Positions 45,773 through 57,337 are shown, counted from the stretch's first letter. The stretch is DNA of 64,000 nucleotides from Sipunculus nudus (GCA_026874595.1 CM049313.1:37598659-37662658), one strand, 5' to 3'. Notes: generated from the letters alone by a model not told the origin. Numbers and translations are program-made.

Positions 45773-47458
45773 ATGGCAGATTTAAAACCTTAGACTTTTG
45801 TTGACGATCCCGACCCTGATCAACTTGAACAGTTGACAAAAGAACAGTTGTTGCATTTGGGACAACACTTAGGGCTAGGTGTGAAAAAGGCTTTGAGAAA
45901 GCCTGATATAATTGCTAAAATCATGAAAGATCTAGTTAGCAAAGGTTTAATTGAAGAGAGTGAAGTGGAAACATAAAAAATGACAGCCTTGCTATGCAAT
46001 TAGAATTAAAAAAGCTGGAAATGCAACATGAGCTAGCATTAAAAGAGAGGGAAGAACGGTTAGGAAGAGATAGACTAGAAAAAGAAAAAGAAATTGAGTT
46101 AAAACGACTGGAGTTAAAACGACTTAGTCTTTAGTCTAAGTGCTGCCCCAACTCACAGTTTTGATGTTACTAAACACATTATACTTCTCCCACCTATTCA
46201 AGAAAATGAGGTTGATAAATATTTCTTAGACTTTGAGAAAGTAGCTGAAAATTCAAAATGGCCTAAGGGAAATTGGACTATGCTGTAACAAAGTGTGTTT
46301 ACTGGCAAGGCCAGAGAAATTTATTCAGAGCTTTCAGTAGAAGCCGCTGCTGACTATGACCAGGTTAAACGGTTTATCCTTAAAGGTTATGAGTTAGTTC
46401 CGAAGGCTCAGAAATTCAGAAATTGGGAAAAGCGCAAAGAGCAGAACTACGTCGAATTTGCTAGGACAAAAGAGCAGTTGTTTGATTGCTGGTGTAGTTT
46501 TAAAAATGTAATGAAAGATTATGATAATTTGCGCCAGTTGATTTTGCTTGAAGAATTTAAGCGCTGCATTAACGCAGATGTTAAAACTTTTCTTGATGAG
46601 AAAAGTCCTGAAACACTTGACATTGCTGCTCAATTAGCTGATGATTATTCATTAACACACAAAATGTATTTTACTAGCAAATCAAACCAGTCATCCACAA
46701 TCAAGAATGTAAATAAATATGGTCAAATGAAGTTTAAAGCGCAGTCACCAAGTACTAGTAGTCCTGATAGTTCAACTGCTACACCTCAGTCCACGTCCAC
46801 TGTGTCTAAGTCCAACAATGTTCAGTCATTTGCGAAGAAAATCTGTAATAACTGCAAGAAGGAAGGCCATCTAATATCTGACTGCTGGAACCTTACGAAT
46901 AAACCAAATAGCAGACCTTCTGGTTTTGTTTCAAAATCTATGCATAGCATAGTACAAGAGCCAGGCTCTTCCCATATAAATGAGGGGTACAACTCCTTTA
47001 CTGACTCTTTTAATAAAGAGTTAGATGCTACGGAGGCCCACGTGCCGTCCGAATCCAAGGAAGAATCCGTAGCTTGTGGGGTTAAAACCTCAGTCGATTC
47101 CAGCGAGGAATTTAATAAGGCTAGTCATTTCAAGACTAATGCGAGGAGTATTCTCTGAATTAGGCTAAGTCCTTTTTTGACTCTTGCGAGAGTATTTCAA
47201 ATGAGGCGAGGTCCTCTTATGACAAACATAAGTTTGTTTCTGCTGAGGAAAATTCCTCTGTTGACTCCCATGAGGAGTTTGATTGTAAAAAAGATTCCTT
47301 TAAGGACTCTGAAAAAGAGTTTACGACTGACACTGTCAATGTCAGTTCTTTGTTTGATGAAACTGAGGTAGTAGATTCCTCTCATGACTCTGAAATGGAG
47401 TTATTTGAGCCATTTATACATTATGGTTTTGTATCACTTTCAGACACTACCCCTTTTT
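45773..47458 (+). pseudogene. gag, broken
   Basis: An ATG at 45773 is followed after six codons by a stop. Beyond it come an acidic N-terminal segment ('DPDPDQLEQLTKEQLL'), a charged coiled-coil-like stretch near 46010-46120, and an open run of 287 codons (46295-47158). That run has the capsid-like 'GKAREIYSEL' and 'VKRFILKGYELVP' blocks and one zinc knuckle, C-N-N-C-K-K-E-G-H-L-I-S-D-C (near 46848-46890). Further stops and a frame change follow before the protease. Gag packages element RNA. This copy could not make intact Gag. Confidence 0.85.
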
Positions 47459-47715
47459 GAATTTTGAGGGACACTGGTTCAGGCCAGACTCTCATGTTAG
47501 GAAACACTTTGCCATTTTTTAATAAGTCTTTAACTGGTGCTCATGCACTCGTTAATGGTGTGTTTTCAGACAGGCACACTTCAGTTCCGCTTCACAGTAT
47601 CCATTTAAAGTCAGATTTGATTTCTGGGAATATTACTGTGGGCATAAGAACTACTTTACCCTTTAAGGGAATTCAGTTGCTACTAGGCAATGATGTTGCA
47701 GGGACATTCACTTGA
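47400..47715 (+). pseudogene. Aspartic protease domain
   Basis: The catalytic loop reads L-R-D-T-G-S-G (near 47464), and a flap-like segment and 'LLLGNDVAG' close the domain. A single stop lies four residues before the DTG. In family members the protease cuts the Gag-Pol precursor. The active-site triplet itself is intact. Confidence 0.85.
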
Positions 47716-48091
47716 TCAGGAAATTGATCCTGAAAATCAGGAAATTCCTGGTTTGTATCCTTCATGTGCTGTGAATAGATCTATGGCCAAGAAAAACACA
47801 GAAGAGGATAATGGTAAAGATAATAACCCTCTGGGAGTCACTAGTGACTCGTCTAACGACTCGCCCGCACAGGATACAGCATTCTCAAGGTCAGAACTTA
47901 TCGCGGAACAGCATAAGGACCCTCATATTTCATGTTTGTTTCCCAGAGCAGTTTCTCAAGATGAACTGTAACAAAACCCAGTTTGTTTCTATGTTAAAAA
48001 ACGAGTGCTTATGCGTAAATGGCGACCACCTGATGTATGCGCTGATGCGGAAGCGTATTGCTGCCACATGGTAAAAGAAAAATAAATTATT

Positions 48092-48196
48092 TATCTCGTA
48101 CGTATGACATACTATCTCGTACGTACGACATATTATCTCGTACGTACGACATACTATCTCGTAGGTACGACATATTATCTCGTACGTACGACATAC
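48092..48196 (+). repeat. 21-bp subterminal array, left arm (5 units)
   Basis: TATCTCGTACGTACGACATA plus one base, spaced exactly 21. Each unit contains the perfect palindrome TCGTACGTACGA. Confidence 0.95.
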
Positions 48197-48291
48197 TATA
48201 TCTGAGCTGAGCCATTCTAACACAGCGCTGATATTATATCCCAAGGCTTTCAGTCTTTTCACACACACACACACACAAACTCACACATATG

Positions 48292-48377
<86 letters not shown>

Positions 48378-48466
48378 GAAAGAGCGCGAGAGAGAGCCGA
48401 TGGTATAGTAGAGTGTTTAAATGAAAAAAGGACCTATTTACATTTTATAAACCAGGTATTTTGATT
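48196..48466 (+). repeat. Nested 230-270-bp direct repeat, copy 1
   Basis: 'gagccattctaacacagcgc', 'tatatcccaaggctttcag', then (CA)n, (TA)n and (GA)n tracts, then 'gtagagtgtttaaatgaaaa' and 'tttataaaccagg'. Copy 2 is at 49903-50133. The right arm has no matching inverted copy. Confidence 0.9.
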
Positions 48467-49902
48467 GAATTATGTTAGCAGTATATGATGTTATAATAGT
48501 GAGTCTGTCATAATGTTAATAAGAAACAAATCTTGCCTCTGCCAAACTGAAACTACTTTTTGGATAAAGAAGGGTTCGGACAAGAGGTGCAGCTCCCAAA
48601 TAGCCTGTTTTTAATAATTGAGAATGGATATTTGTGGAGCAGGTTTCTAATATTCTAAACAATCTTTTTAAGAACTAGATTTATACATAACGCATCGTGT
48701 AGTTGATATTTTAAACTATTTAATGCATATACAGCCATTGGTATGATTGGTGGGTAGCTGAACAGACAACAATCCATTTAATGGGGTACATATAATTTTT
48801 ATTTTGAACTAAATTATATAAAAATATTAAAAACTATCACTCATAGACGTGCGATTAATCAGTGACAGAAGAATACGAAATTCTAAAATAAGTCTTAACC
48901 ATTTTATGTCAGGCTGATGTGGTTGTAAAACCTACACCTCAGATTTGTCTCTTTTGCGGATTGGTATAAGATCTTGTATGTGGTACATGTACGTGTAACT
49001 CGCCCTTCTGTGCACGGCATGAAGTTCAACTTATGGGATCAAGCACTTCGTTTCATAATATATGGATCATGAACCTCTCCTCATGGGCATCTCTGTATTG
49101 CAGAACCTCTACAAGTGTCTGTTAAGTGTTTGCATAAGAAGGCCTACGCTCTTTACACAGCGCTTTACCCATAGGCCAACTACCTATATCGCGCTTTTTG
49201 TTATGACCTTGTATCCTGAATCTCTACACCAGAGGGGAGCACTGTATTTTGGTCCAATCAGATGAGACCCTGTGCTGGAAGACAAAACGGTTTACCAGCC
49301 AAGCGAGGAATACACGAAGCCAATGTTGTTCATCTGTTTTGAGTGACAGCTCAATGCCCCGGCGACCGTTTGAACAGGCCACAGTCCTCAGAGAGAATTG
49401 CCCCGCACGTGGTTTCTGGGCGGAACCTGATGCCTGTCGAGTGTTTGTTGACTTGCATTTGGTTGGCTGCTTATCACATCAGCAGTTTTTTTTTCAGCAG
49501 ACAGGCCCATGTACACCACCTGGTGTTTAAGTGCATCATAAACGGTCAAAGCAGGCAGCGGGAAAATCAGTAGCTTCTTTAGAAGCGCAAGATTTCCGCT
49601 GCCTCGGGAGCGTAAAGAAGGCCGGGTGACCAGAGGAAAGATCTTGGTCGCGCACATGCGATAATTATGAAAAAAGAAAAGAAACATGAAAGAAGAAACA
49701 CCTAGAGAAGCTTGAAACCCCTTAAATTGTAAATTAATGCTGTACCACCACCAGGTGGCGTGAGTGCTGTGTTTGTCTCGTTTCTAAACGATTGTTCCGC
49801 AAGTAACACTGAGCAATTTTGTCCCATGCACATGTCGGGGATATTTTAAGAACCTCTTATAGACATTACATATATTACTAATAACATTAATAGTATCCAC
49901 CG

Positions 49903-50000
49903 GCTGAGCCATTCTAACACAGCGCTGATATTATATCCCAAGGCTTTCAGTCTTTTCACACACACACACACACACATATTTGTATATGTATATGTATATT

Positions 50001-50064
<64 letters not shown>

Positions 50065-50133
50065 CGATGGAATAGTAGAGTGTTTAAATGAAAAAAGGAC
50101 CTATTTACATTTTATAAACCAGGAATTTGAGTA
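49903..50133 (+). repeat. Nested 230-270-bp direct repeat, copy 2
   Basis: Same order of phrases as 48196-48466. It lies close to the centre of the palindrome. Confidence 0.9.
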
Positions 50134-51264
50134 TACATGAAATACAATTTAGTCTCCTTAAACTATTACGGTATCTTTCAATATTACTTTCTTCGTTTTC
50201 TTTTTCCTGTATACAAGTGGGGGCGATCAATGAGGAAAAACAAACAGCGCTCACGCCACCTGGTGGCTGTAAAAATAAACTTCACAAATCAAGGTTTTTC
50301 AAGCTTTTCTGGGTGATTTTTTATTTCATGTATCTTCTCTTTTTTTATAATTGTCGCGTGTGTTAGACTAAGATCTTGCTTCTGGTCACGCAGTCTTGTT
50401 ATAGTAAACAAAGGTGCACTGTGTTTACTCACACACAGAACCAAAATAACGTATACAAAACCGGTAAACAGGAGATATTAAGCCCGTGTATCGCCATGGA
50501 TTTGCTGAACAACTTTTGTATTCAGCCAAAATGAGTTAATAACGTGAGACAAAACACATATTATTACAAAAGAATATGAACCTTGAGTGTCAATATAGAG
50601 GTGTCTGTCACATAGAGATGCCCGTAAGGAGAGGTTCCTGATTCATATATTATGAAATGAAGTGCTTGATCCCATCAGTTGAACTTCGTATCGTTTACAG
50701 TAGGGCGAGTGTAATAAATCTAGTTCTTATACAGATTAATTTGAGAATATAAGAAACCTACCCCACATATATCCATTCTCCATTACTTACAATCAGGCTA
50801 TTTGTTAGCTGTACCTCTTGTCCGAACTCTTCCTTCTCCAAAAAGTAGTTTCAATTTGGCAATGGCAATATTATTTTCTTATTAATATCATGACAGGCTC
50901 ATCATTTTATTATCATACACTTATAACAGAATTTAATAACCTATTTAAAAATGAAAGTTCTGTATATGACTGGCAGACAACGATATGATAAATTTCATTT
51001 CCTTGAAATATTTCCCAAACCTAGACACAAAGAAACAATGATGAATCGAATAGCATTTAAATTTATAGTATAAACAAATAAATAAATAAATACATAAATA
51101 AACATATGTATTTTTTTTTCTTTTCAACGGTGTTCCGACGGTTTGCAAGGTGAAGATATTGTGTAGTTAGGGAAAAAACACGCATTATTTAACATATATA
51201 TATTGCTCATACATATATCAGTTGGCCTGTTGTGTATTCTGTGAATCAAATGCGTAAGATTAAT

Positions 51265-51417
51265 TATGTCGTACCTACGAGATAGTATGTCGTACGTACG
51301 AGATAGTATGTCGTACGTACGAGATAATATGTCGTACGTACGAGATAGTATATCGTACGTACGAGATAGTATGTCGTACGTACGAGATAGAATGTCGTAC
51401 GTACAAGATAAATAATT
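51265..51417 (-). repeat. 21-bp subterminal array, right arm (7 units)
   Basis: The same unit in inverted orientation. The number of units differs between the arms, so the arrays have changed length since insertion. Confidence 0.95.
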
Positions 51418-52759
51418 TATTTTTCTTTTACCAGGTGGCAGCAATAAGCTTCCGTACGTTGATGATGAGTGGGCCATCAAACACCAAATAGTAATGCCCA
51501 AAAGCTTTCGCAATGAAATTCTTAACATGGCACATAAGGCTCCTTTGTCTGGCCATTTAGGTATAAATAAAACTTAACAGAAAGTTAGTACACACTTCTA
51601 ACCGCAGGAAAAGTTGTTGTCCAATATTGTAAATCATGCCATACATGCCAGATGGTAGGCAAGCCAAATCAGAATCCTCCTAATGCCCCACAATGGCCTA
51701 TTCCTGCTTTCGAGGAACCATTCAGTAGGATTATTGTTGACTGTGTTGGACCACTGCCCAAAACCAAATCTGGACATGAATACTTGTTGACAATTATGTG
51801 CGCAACTTCCATGTTCCCTGAGGCAATACCATTGCGCAAAATTAATGCCAAAAGTGTTGTCAAAGCTTTGACCAAGTTTTTTTAACATCGTTTGGATTAC
51901 CAAAATCCGTCCAGTCTGACCAAGGGTCTTATTTTGTCTGGCTTATTCCCAAAAGTTATGCTTGAGCTAGGTATAAAACAGTACAGCTCTTCGCCATACC
52001 ATCCTGAAAGTCAGCGCGCCCTCGAGCGTTTTCACCAGACATTAAAGAACATGATTAGGACCTATTGCTATGGCACACAGAAAGACTGGGATAGAGAATC
52101 CACATATTGCTGTTCGCTGTCAGAAAATCCTTTCAAGAGTCCTTGGGGTCCAGTCCCTTTGAACTAGTTTTCGGACAAGGACCGCGAACTGAACTTCCAT
52201 TGTAACTGCTTAAAGAAAAACTCTTGTGTGAAAATTCTGATTCTCTCAGTTTACTGCAGTATGTCTCAGACTTTCGCACTAAACTACACAATGCTTGTGA
52301 GATTGCAAAGTCAAATCTAAATTCTGCACAAAGTAAAAAGAAAACGAAGTATGACAAGCACACTGTAAGTAGGACGTTTGAGCCTGGTGAAAAGGTCCTT
52401 GCCTTACTCCCCATCCCTGGCAGACCTCTGCAAGCTTGGTATTTTGGTCCTTACATTATTGACAAGAAAGTCAGAGATTTAAATTACATACTGTTGACAC
52501 CAGATAGGAGTGAGAAGAAACAACTGTGCCATATTAACATGTTGAAACAATATTATAACAGAAATGGCACATCAGATGTTGTACATAATGTGACTGCTGT
52601 TAATTGTGTGAAAACTGACCCTGACCCAGTTAAAGTAGATACTGATTGTAAGTGTGATGTAGACATTCAGTGTGGTACAGTACCACTGAAAAACTCAGAC
52701 GTGCTTAACAACCTGGATGCCAAACTGTCACACCATACAGCACAACAACAACAAGACCC

Positions 52760-53330
52760 CAAGAACCTGCTGCAGAATTATGAACATTTGTTTAGTGACA
52801 TTCCAACGCGAACTAACATATTGTGCAATGACGTCGATGTTGGCGAGGCAAGCGCAGTCAAGCAGCATCCTTATAGACTGAATCCAGAAAAAACAAAAGT
52901 ATCTACAGGATGAGATTCAATATTTGCTGGACAATGCTTTTATTGAACCTAGTAACAGTAACTGGAGTTTACCATGAATTCTTGTGCCAAAACCTGATGG
53001 AAGTTACCGCATGTGCACAGATTATCGAAAGCTGAACTCTGTCACCAAGACTGACACGTTCCCGATTTCGAGGATCGATGAATGTATTGATGGATCGGTA
53101 GCTCCAGATATGTCTCCAAGTTTGACTTGCTAAAAGGATTCTGGCAAGTTCCCCTGACAGAACGAGCGAAAGAAGTGTCCGCATTTGTGACGCCGCGAGG
53201 ACTGTACCAGTAGTTTTGTCCAAATTTTTCTGCTGTAGCTGAAACTTTGACTAATTTTTAAAGAAGAAACAAAAGTTTGTATTGAATGTTCAGTGTGAAA
53301 ATGCTTTTCAGAATTTCAAAGCAATTATGC
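52760..53330 (+). pseudogene. Reverse transcriptase, catalytic palm deleted
   Basis: The start is recognisable ('LLQNYEHLFSDIP', 'KQHPYRLNPEK'), followed in shifted frames by 'IEPSNSNWS', 'LVPKPDGSYRMCTDYRKLNS' and 'VTPRGLYQ' (near 53190-53210). Just after that it jumps to 'FCPNFSAVAE', which in Ty3/gypsy enzymes lies in the connection region beyond the Y-x-D-D motif. The palm and thumb between are missing, a deletion within the last few bases before 53220. Stops also interrupt it. Confidence 0.88.
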
Positions 53331-53339
53331 AAATTATGC

Positions 53340-53735
53340 AGACTTTTCTGTACCTTTTAAGTAAGCTGTAGATGCTGACGATACTGCTGCTAGCGCTGTG
53401 TTGTTACAAGAAGGCAATGATGGCATAGATCATCCAATTTGTTATTTCTCGAGAAAGTTTAATGCAAACCAGAAAAACTACTCCACCATTCAAAAAGAAT
53501 GTTTTGCTTTGATTTCGGCATTGCAACATTTTGAAGTTTATGTTACTCCATCAGTCAGTCCTATCATTGTCTTCAGTGATCACAATCCCCTCACATTCAT
53601 TAACAAGTTGAAGTGTAAAATCAAAGATTGTTGAGATGCAGTTTGTTCTTACAGGATTACAATCTTGAAATCAAACACACTCAAGAAAAAGACAATTTAC
53701 TTGCTGATTGCTTATCGAGATGTTTATGAAATGTT
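53340..53735 (+). pseudogene. RNase H domain
   Basis: 'DADDTAASAVLLQ' (first catalytic Asp region), 'HPICYFSRKF', 'QKECFALISALQHF' (catalytic Glu), 'VFSDHNPL' (catalytic Asp) and, in another frame, 'DNLLADCLSR' at 53690-53720 follow in the Ty3/gypsy order. About 80 codons are open (53398-53634). Nothing coding lies between it and the polypurine tract, so RNase H ends the polyprotein. Confidence 0.88.
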
Positions 53736-53830
53736 GTAAACGAGATGTTTATGTAATGTTGTAAATAAGATGATTTTTAGATATTGTCAAGATATAGTGT
53801 TTGTGATCGCAAAAAGAAAGTTTTTTTTTT

Positions 53831-53844
53831 ACAGGAGGGGGGAG
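53831..53844 (+). promoter_or_regulatory. Polypurine tract
   Basis: ACAGGAGGGGGGAG immediately precedes the right LTR, where plus-strand priming is expected. Confidence 0.85.
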
Positions 53845-56472
53845 TGTAACAGATGATTGTTTAATAATGCACACGGATGTTCCATGTGTTGTTGACATTT
53901 AGTTAGCGTAGCTCGTTGCCATGGCAGCATCGCCTGGCCGGGCCGGGCCGGGCTGGCCAACGTGTGAACCCTGACACGGCGTTCCCGTTTTAGTATGTTC
54001 TTTGAGCGTGTGTACTGTGTATTATGGATTGTTTGTGAAAGGGAATTATCTAGAATTTTCGGAGGAAAGGTTATAAATAGAGGCCGTGTTTTAGAGCCGA
54101 AAGAGAGAGGTGAGATAATATTCCAGCGGACACAGAAGGGTGTATATCAGTTTGTGGGACCTATTCCTATAAGTGCGGCAATTATCGATTTTCTGCAGAT
54201 TTTCTCCTGGATTTGTAACGAATCATATTTGGTCTTCAGTTTACTTTCGGGATTGTTACAAGAGCTTTACATTGGACTGTTTTTCTCCGAGATAGTTGGT
54301 GTGAACTGTTCGTCCGGCTTATACATTTTAAAGGACTTATCGCTGTGACAGAGGCGGTATCCAGGTACTGTGCACTTTATTTTACTGTGTGATTGTATTG
54401 ATTTGTTGTTATACTGTTGTTATACTGTGTAATTGTATTGATTTTGTAAACTGTAATGTTAGGGTTGTTTTAAGAATAAATAATAGTTTTTTGTTAACAA
54501 CACGGGACACATGGGTCACTGTGCTCAGCTGAAGTTGACCTTGAAGGTAAAAATTTAAAATAATATCAAATGGAGATAAAGTATAAGAGGAAGAGGTAAT
54601 AAAGGCCATGGTGGGTTTATATGATTGGTTTGTATTGATGAGCAAGAAAATTTTGCAAATAATATTGTGACCTGACCATGTGTTTCCTAATGTTGAAACT
54701 GAAGCATGTGAGCAGTTTGTGAACAAATGATCTGTACTATTACCATGATCATGTTGGCTTTTTGATTAACTGTTGACATTTCAGTAGTTTACGCATTTGT
54801 TCAACTGAATCTATTTTTTTTGTATAATATATATTATTAAATATTTATGTATTTTTTAATGAAATGTATAGTTGAAATATAACTAATTATCAACATGAAA
54901 CAGGGCAAACAAAGCCTGATATCAAATTCTGCTGAGGCAGGAAAATAATTTGTATTAAATCCTCATTTTTTATCACATCAATTCTTTTTTTTTTAATTTA
55001 AGTTTATATTTCTATATATTTCCAATATAACATATATCTGAATATAAAAGTTGATTCATAATTCTCAACTGCATCATCATAAATCTCAATCTTGTCAGAT
55101 ATCACCACATAATGCATACAAATGTTTATTTATTTTTTACCACAAAAATATATCTTTTAAATCTGCAAAACAATAAAGATTTCTGAAGATTAGATTTCAC
55201 AATTTTTAATTGTGTCCTTATTTATCCATTAAGTGCTTCATATTTTATAAATTAAAGCATACTGATGGGTTCAATTATATTTGTTAAAATCATTTAAAAG
55301 AAAATTGATTTCTTTAAAAATGCTACATTACACAACATTGCACATTCTGGATTACACCTTGAATTACTTTTTCAAGGAAAGTTTATGCATTACAATTAAG
55401 GAGATACAGTGAAAGCAATACAATTATTGCATAACACTCTTGGTGGGTTCGATTTGCGGGGGGGGGGGGGGGGGTGATTGTGGTGGTGATATGAGAATAA
55501 CTGTACACCTGTCACAGCAGGGGATCTCCCCCAGTGACAGTAACAAATCAGGAACCCTGGCATAGCTGACTTCCAGTGACCTGGAGTGGGACTCGCATCT
55601 GTAATCCGTAATCAAAGCAAATGACTACAATAGAGCCTCAAGAAAAAAATCAATAACTTGCTTAATTATCAATCTTTTATTTTCACGTTTCATATTTAAA
55701 CAAATTAAATATTTATGTTTACATGCTGTCAAAATTAAATCAATAGTACTTACAGGAAAAAAAAGTGCCATGGTCAAAATTAAGCAAAATGTAAGGTAAT
55801 GATTTTATTTTTATGCTAATAACTTAAAAAATTTACAAAATTCAGATCAACTTTTGGGTAAACAATTGAATATTAATTGAACATAGTGATATAGTCGGGA
55901 AAATGACTCTAGTTTAAAATTTTTCATGTTAAGTGAGTAAATATTTTTCCTGATTTTTTACAAAGTCCATTATGTTCGGGCCCATAACTTAAAGAATTTA
56001 TATTTAACAGACTTAATTTCTGGCCTGTACATAGGAACTATATAGAGGAATATTTATGGTAAATATGAGAAAAAACAGATGAGTGGTTTTGATATTAGGC
56101 AGTCCTGAAGTGTGAAAATAGGTTTTAAATAAAAAATTGAGGTTTTTCCTTAATTTCTCAAAAGACCCAGTTTTCGGCTAGGTAGGAGATCTTGGGGACA
56201 TCTAACATTATGCTGAATTTTGGATTCCTAGGTCTTACGGTTTCAAAACGTGCCACATCTACGGACGGACGGACGTACAGACGGACAATGGACCACGACT
56301 ATAGCTCAGATGATGTATAGTTAGCGGAGCTAAAAACCCACCGACTTCTTCATTCATTCCCCTAGACATTTCACGCTGCCTAGTGTTACTAAATCTGATT
56401 TTTTTTTAATCTCCTTGACAAAATTTATGTTCATCATGCATACGTGATCTGTTGATATTAGGTTCCGTAACA
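53845..56472 (+). mobile_element. Right LTR, split by an insertion
   Basis: 53845-54500 and 56334-56472 match the left LTR contiguously. TATAAATA at 54072-54079. AATAAA at 54475-54480 is a plausible poly(A) signal. The break holds the hairpin-ended repeat 54501-56333. Confidence 0.88.
54501..56333 (+). mobile_element. Second intact copy of the hairpin-ended repeat
   Basis: Inserted in the right LTR between 'gttaacaa' and 'aaacccaccgactt', contiguous in the left LTR. It starts CACGGGACACATGGGTCACT. It ends with a gacgga-rich tract (about 56262-56290), a hairpin (56303-56331: AGCTCAGATGA, 7-base loop TGTATAG, TTAGCGGAGCT) and AA. Unlike the copy at 12038 it lacks the tandem GGCGCCACC units. 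It is AT-rich with a long G run at 55457-55474 and no coding region. Confidence 0.78.
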
Positions 56473-56476
56473 ATGT

Positions 56477-56741
56477 ATGCCTGCAGGAGTTAATGGTATG
56501 TCGGGACGTCTCAAAACTCAACAGAACTCGGGAGGAGTCTACAGAGAGAAGGTGTGACACCCTTGTCATTGTTAAATCTGAAAAATCTTATCGAGCTTTA
56601 AACATTATAAAGGATTATATGAAAAGTCTTCACCTAGTCCGAACTGGGTCAAGATGTGGCAGAATATATCCACCAGGAGGAAATTATCTGCCAGTTGGCT
56701 AATGAGATACGATACAAGAGCCTTGTTGTCACCACCAGACC
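56477..56741. other. Short stretch between LTR element and MITE
   Basis: Nothing recognised. It may belong to an unrecognised part of the LINE on the other side of the MITE. Confidence 0.35.
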
Positions 56742-56745
56742 TTAA

Positions 56746-57337
56746 GCCCCTTTCACACATTCACGGATAGCATTAAACGGATCATCCCGGATCATCGTTC
56801 CGGGATCATCCGTGTTAACTCCGTCATCACCGTGTAAACTCCGGGCATCACCGTGTTGACACCGTGTTGCATCCATAGTGATCCTTGGCGCACCGGCATG
56901 TTCTGAGAAAAAATTAAACCTGCACAATTTTTCGTCCCGGAGTACACGGATGAAAAATCATCCGTATCACTCCTTGTAGGCACCGTGCACCTCCGTATAG
57001 CCACCGTATACATCCGGGAGTCACCGTGTAGGCACCGGGAGCTCCGTATTGAGACCGGCACTTTCCGGGTGCAAGTTTAAGTTTTTTCTCCGATCATGCT
57101 GGTGCACCAAGGATCACTACGGATGCAAACACGGTGTTAACACGGTGATGCCAGGTGTTTACACGGCGATGCCGTAGATAACACGGATCATTCCGGAACG
57201 ATGCTCCGGTATTATCCGTGTTGCTATCCGTGAATATGTGAAAGCCCGATTTACGAAATCGCGCTGCTGTCCCCGGAACACCACGGATTAAGGTCCGGGG
57301 TGATCCCTGTTGCTATCCGTAAATGTGTGAAAGGGGC
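56746..57337. mobile_element. Palindromic MITE with TTAA flanks
   Basis: TTAA at 56742-56745 and 57338-57341. The ends GCCCCTTTCACACATTCACG and, read backwards, GCCCCTTTCACACATTTACG are inverted repeats. The interior is dense with 'accgtgt', 'cggatcat' and 'ccggg' motifs that pair across the centre. A second internal 'gaatatgtgaaagccc' suggests an older, shorter end. A TTAA target fits piggyBac- or Kolobok-like elements. No transposase. Confidence 0.8.

Larger units (their letters stand above)
48048..51454. mobile_element. Near-palindromic DNA element with 10-bp target duplication (Mutator-like)
   Basis: The ends CGGAAGCGTATTGCTGCCAC and, read backwards from 51454, CGGAAGCTTATTGCTGCCAC are inverted repeats that continue through 'tggtaaaagaaaaataaa' and arrays of a 21-bp unit. 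TGCGCTGATG (48038-48047) and TACGTTGATG (51455-51464) flank it, 8 of 10 identical with two transitions. Removing it and one flank copy restores the integrase frame. Longer inverted blocks pair 48541-49090 with 50640-50880 and 49600-49780 with 50215-50390. No transposase. The 9-10-base target points to Mutator-like elements, by inference. Confidence 0.8.
47716..52915 (+). pseudogene. Integrase, split by a 3.4-kb insertion
   Basis: Directly after the protease comes a linker ('SRSELIAEQHKDP'). The N-terminal part is readable to 48047, then again from 51465 after the inserted element. Beyond it lie the zinc-binding 'SGHLG' and C-K-S-C-H-T-C-Q (near 51630), then the catalytic core. All three core acids are present in separate frames: D in 'VDCVGPLP' (near 51737), D in 'SDQGS' (near 51917) and E in 'ALERFHQTLK' (near 52025). 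A C-terminal GPY-like 'YFGPYII' (near 52440) ends the domain. Stops and frameshifts make it non-functional. Its position before RT is the notable point. Confidence 0.88.
44848..56472 (+). mobile_element. Ty3/gypsy-like LTR retrotransposon with integrase ahead of RT (Gmr1-like order)
   Basis: Both LTRs begin TGT(T/A)ACAGATGATTG and end CCGTAACA. The flanks are ATGT on both sides (44844-44847 and 56473-56476). The order inside is primer site, gag, protease, integrase, reverse transcriptase, RNase H, polypurine tract. No envelope gene. The coding region is broken by stops, frameshifts, an RT deletion and a 3.4-kb insertion. A 1.8-kb insertion splits the right LTR. By eye the first 290 or so bases of the two LTRs differ at roughly a tenth of positions or slightly less, so the insertion is old. 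It cannot move without helper proteins. Confidence 0.9.

Noticed and set aside
46295-47158. The 287-codon frame as a host gene
   Set aside because: It carries a retroelement capsid-like region and one CCHC zinc knuckle, and lies between the primer site and the protease of the LTR element.
48092-51417. Evenly spaced short palindromic repeats suggesting a CRISPR-like array
   Set aside because: The units are directly adjacent with no unique spacers, lie in mirrored arms of a transposable element, and the genome is eukaryotic.
44848-56472. Endogenous retrovirus, because of the tRNA-Pro primer site
   Set aside because: No envelope gene is present between RNase H and the polypurine tract, the zinc knuckle and RT are of Ty3/gypsy type, and the integrase order differs from retroviruses.
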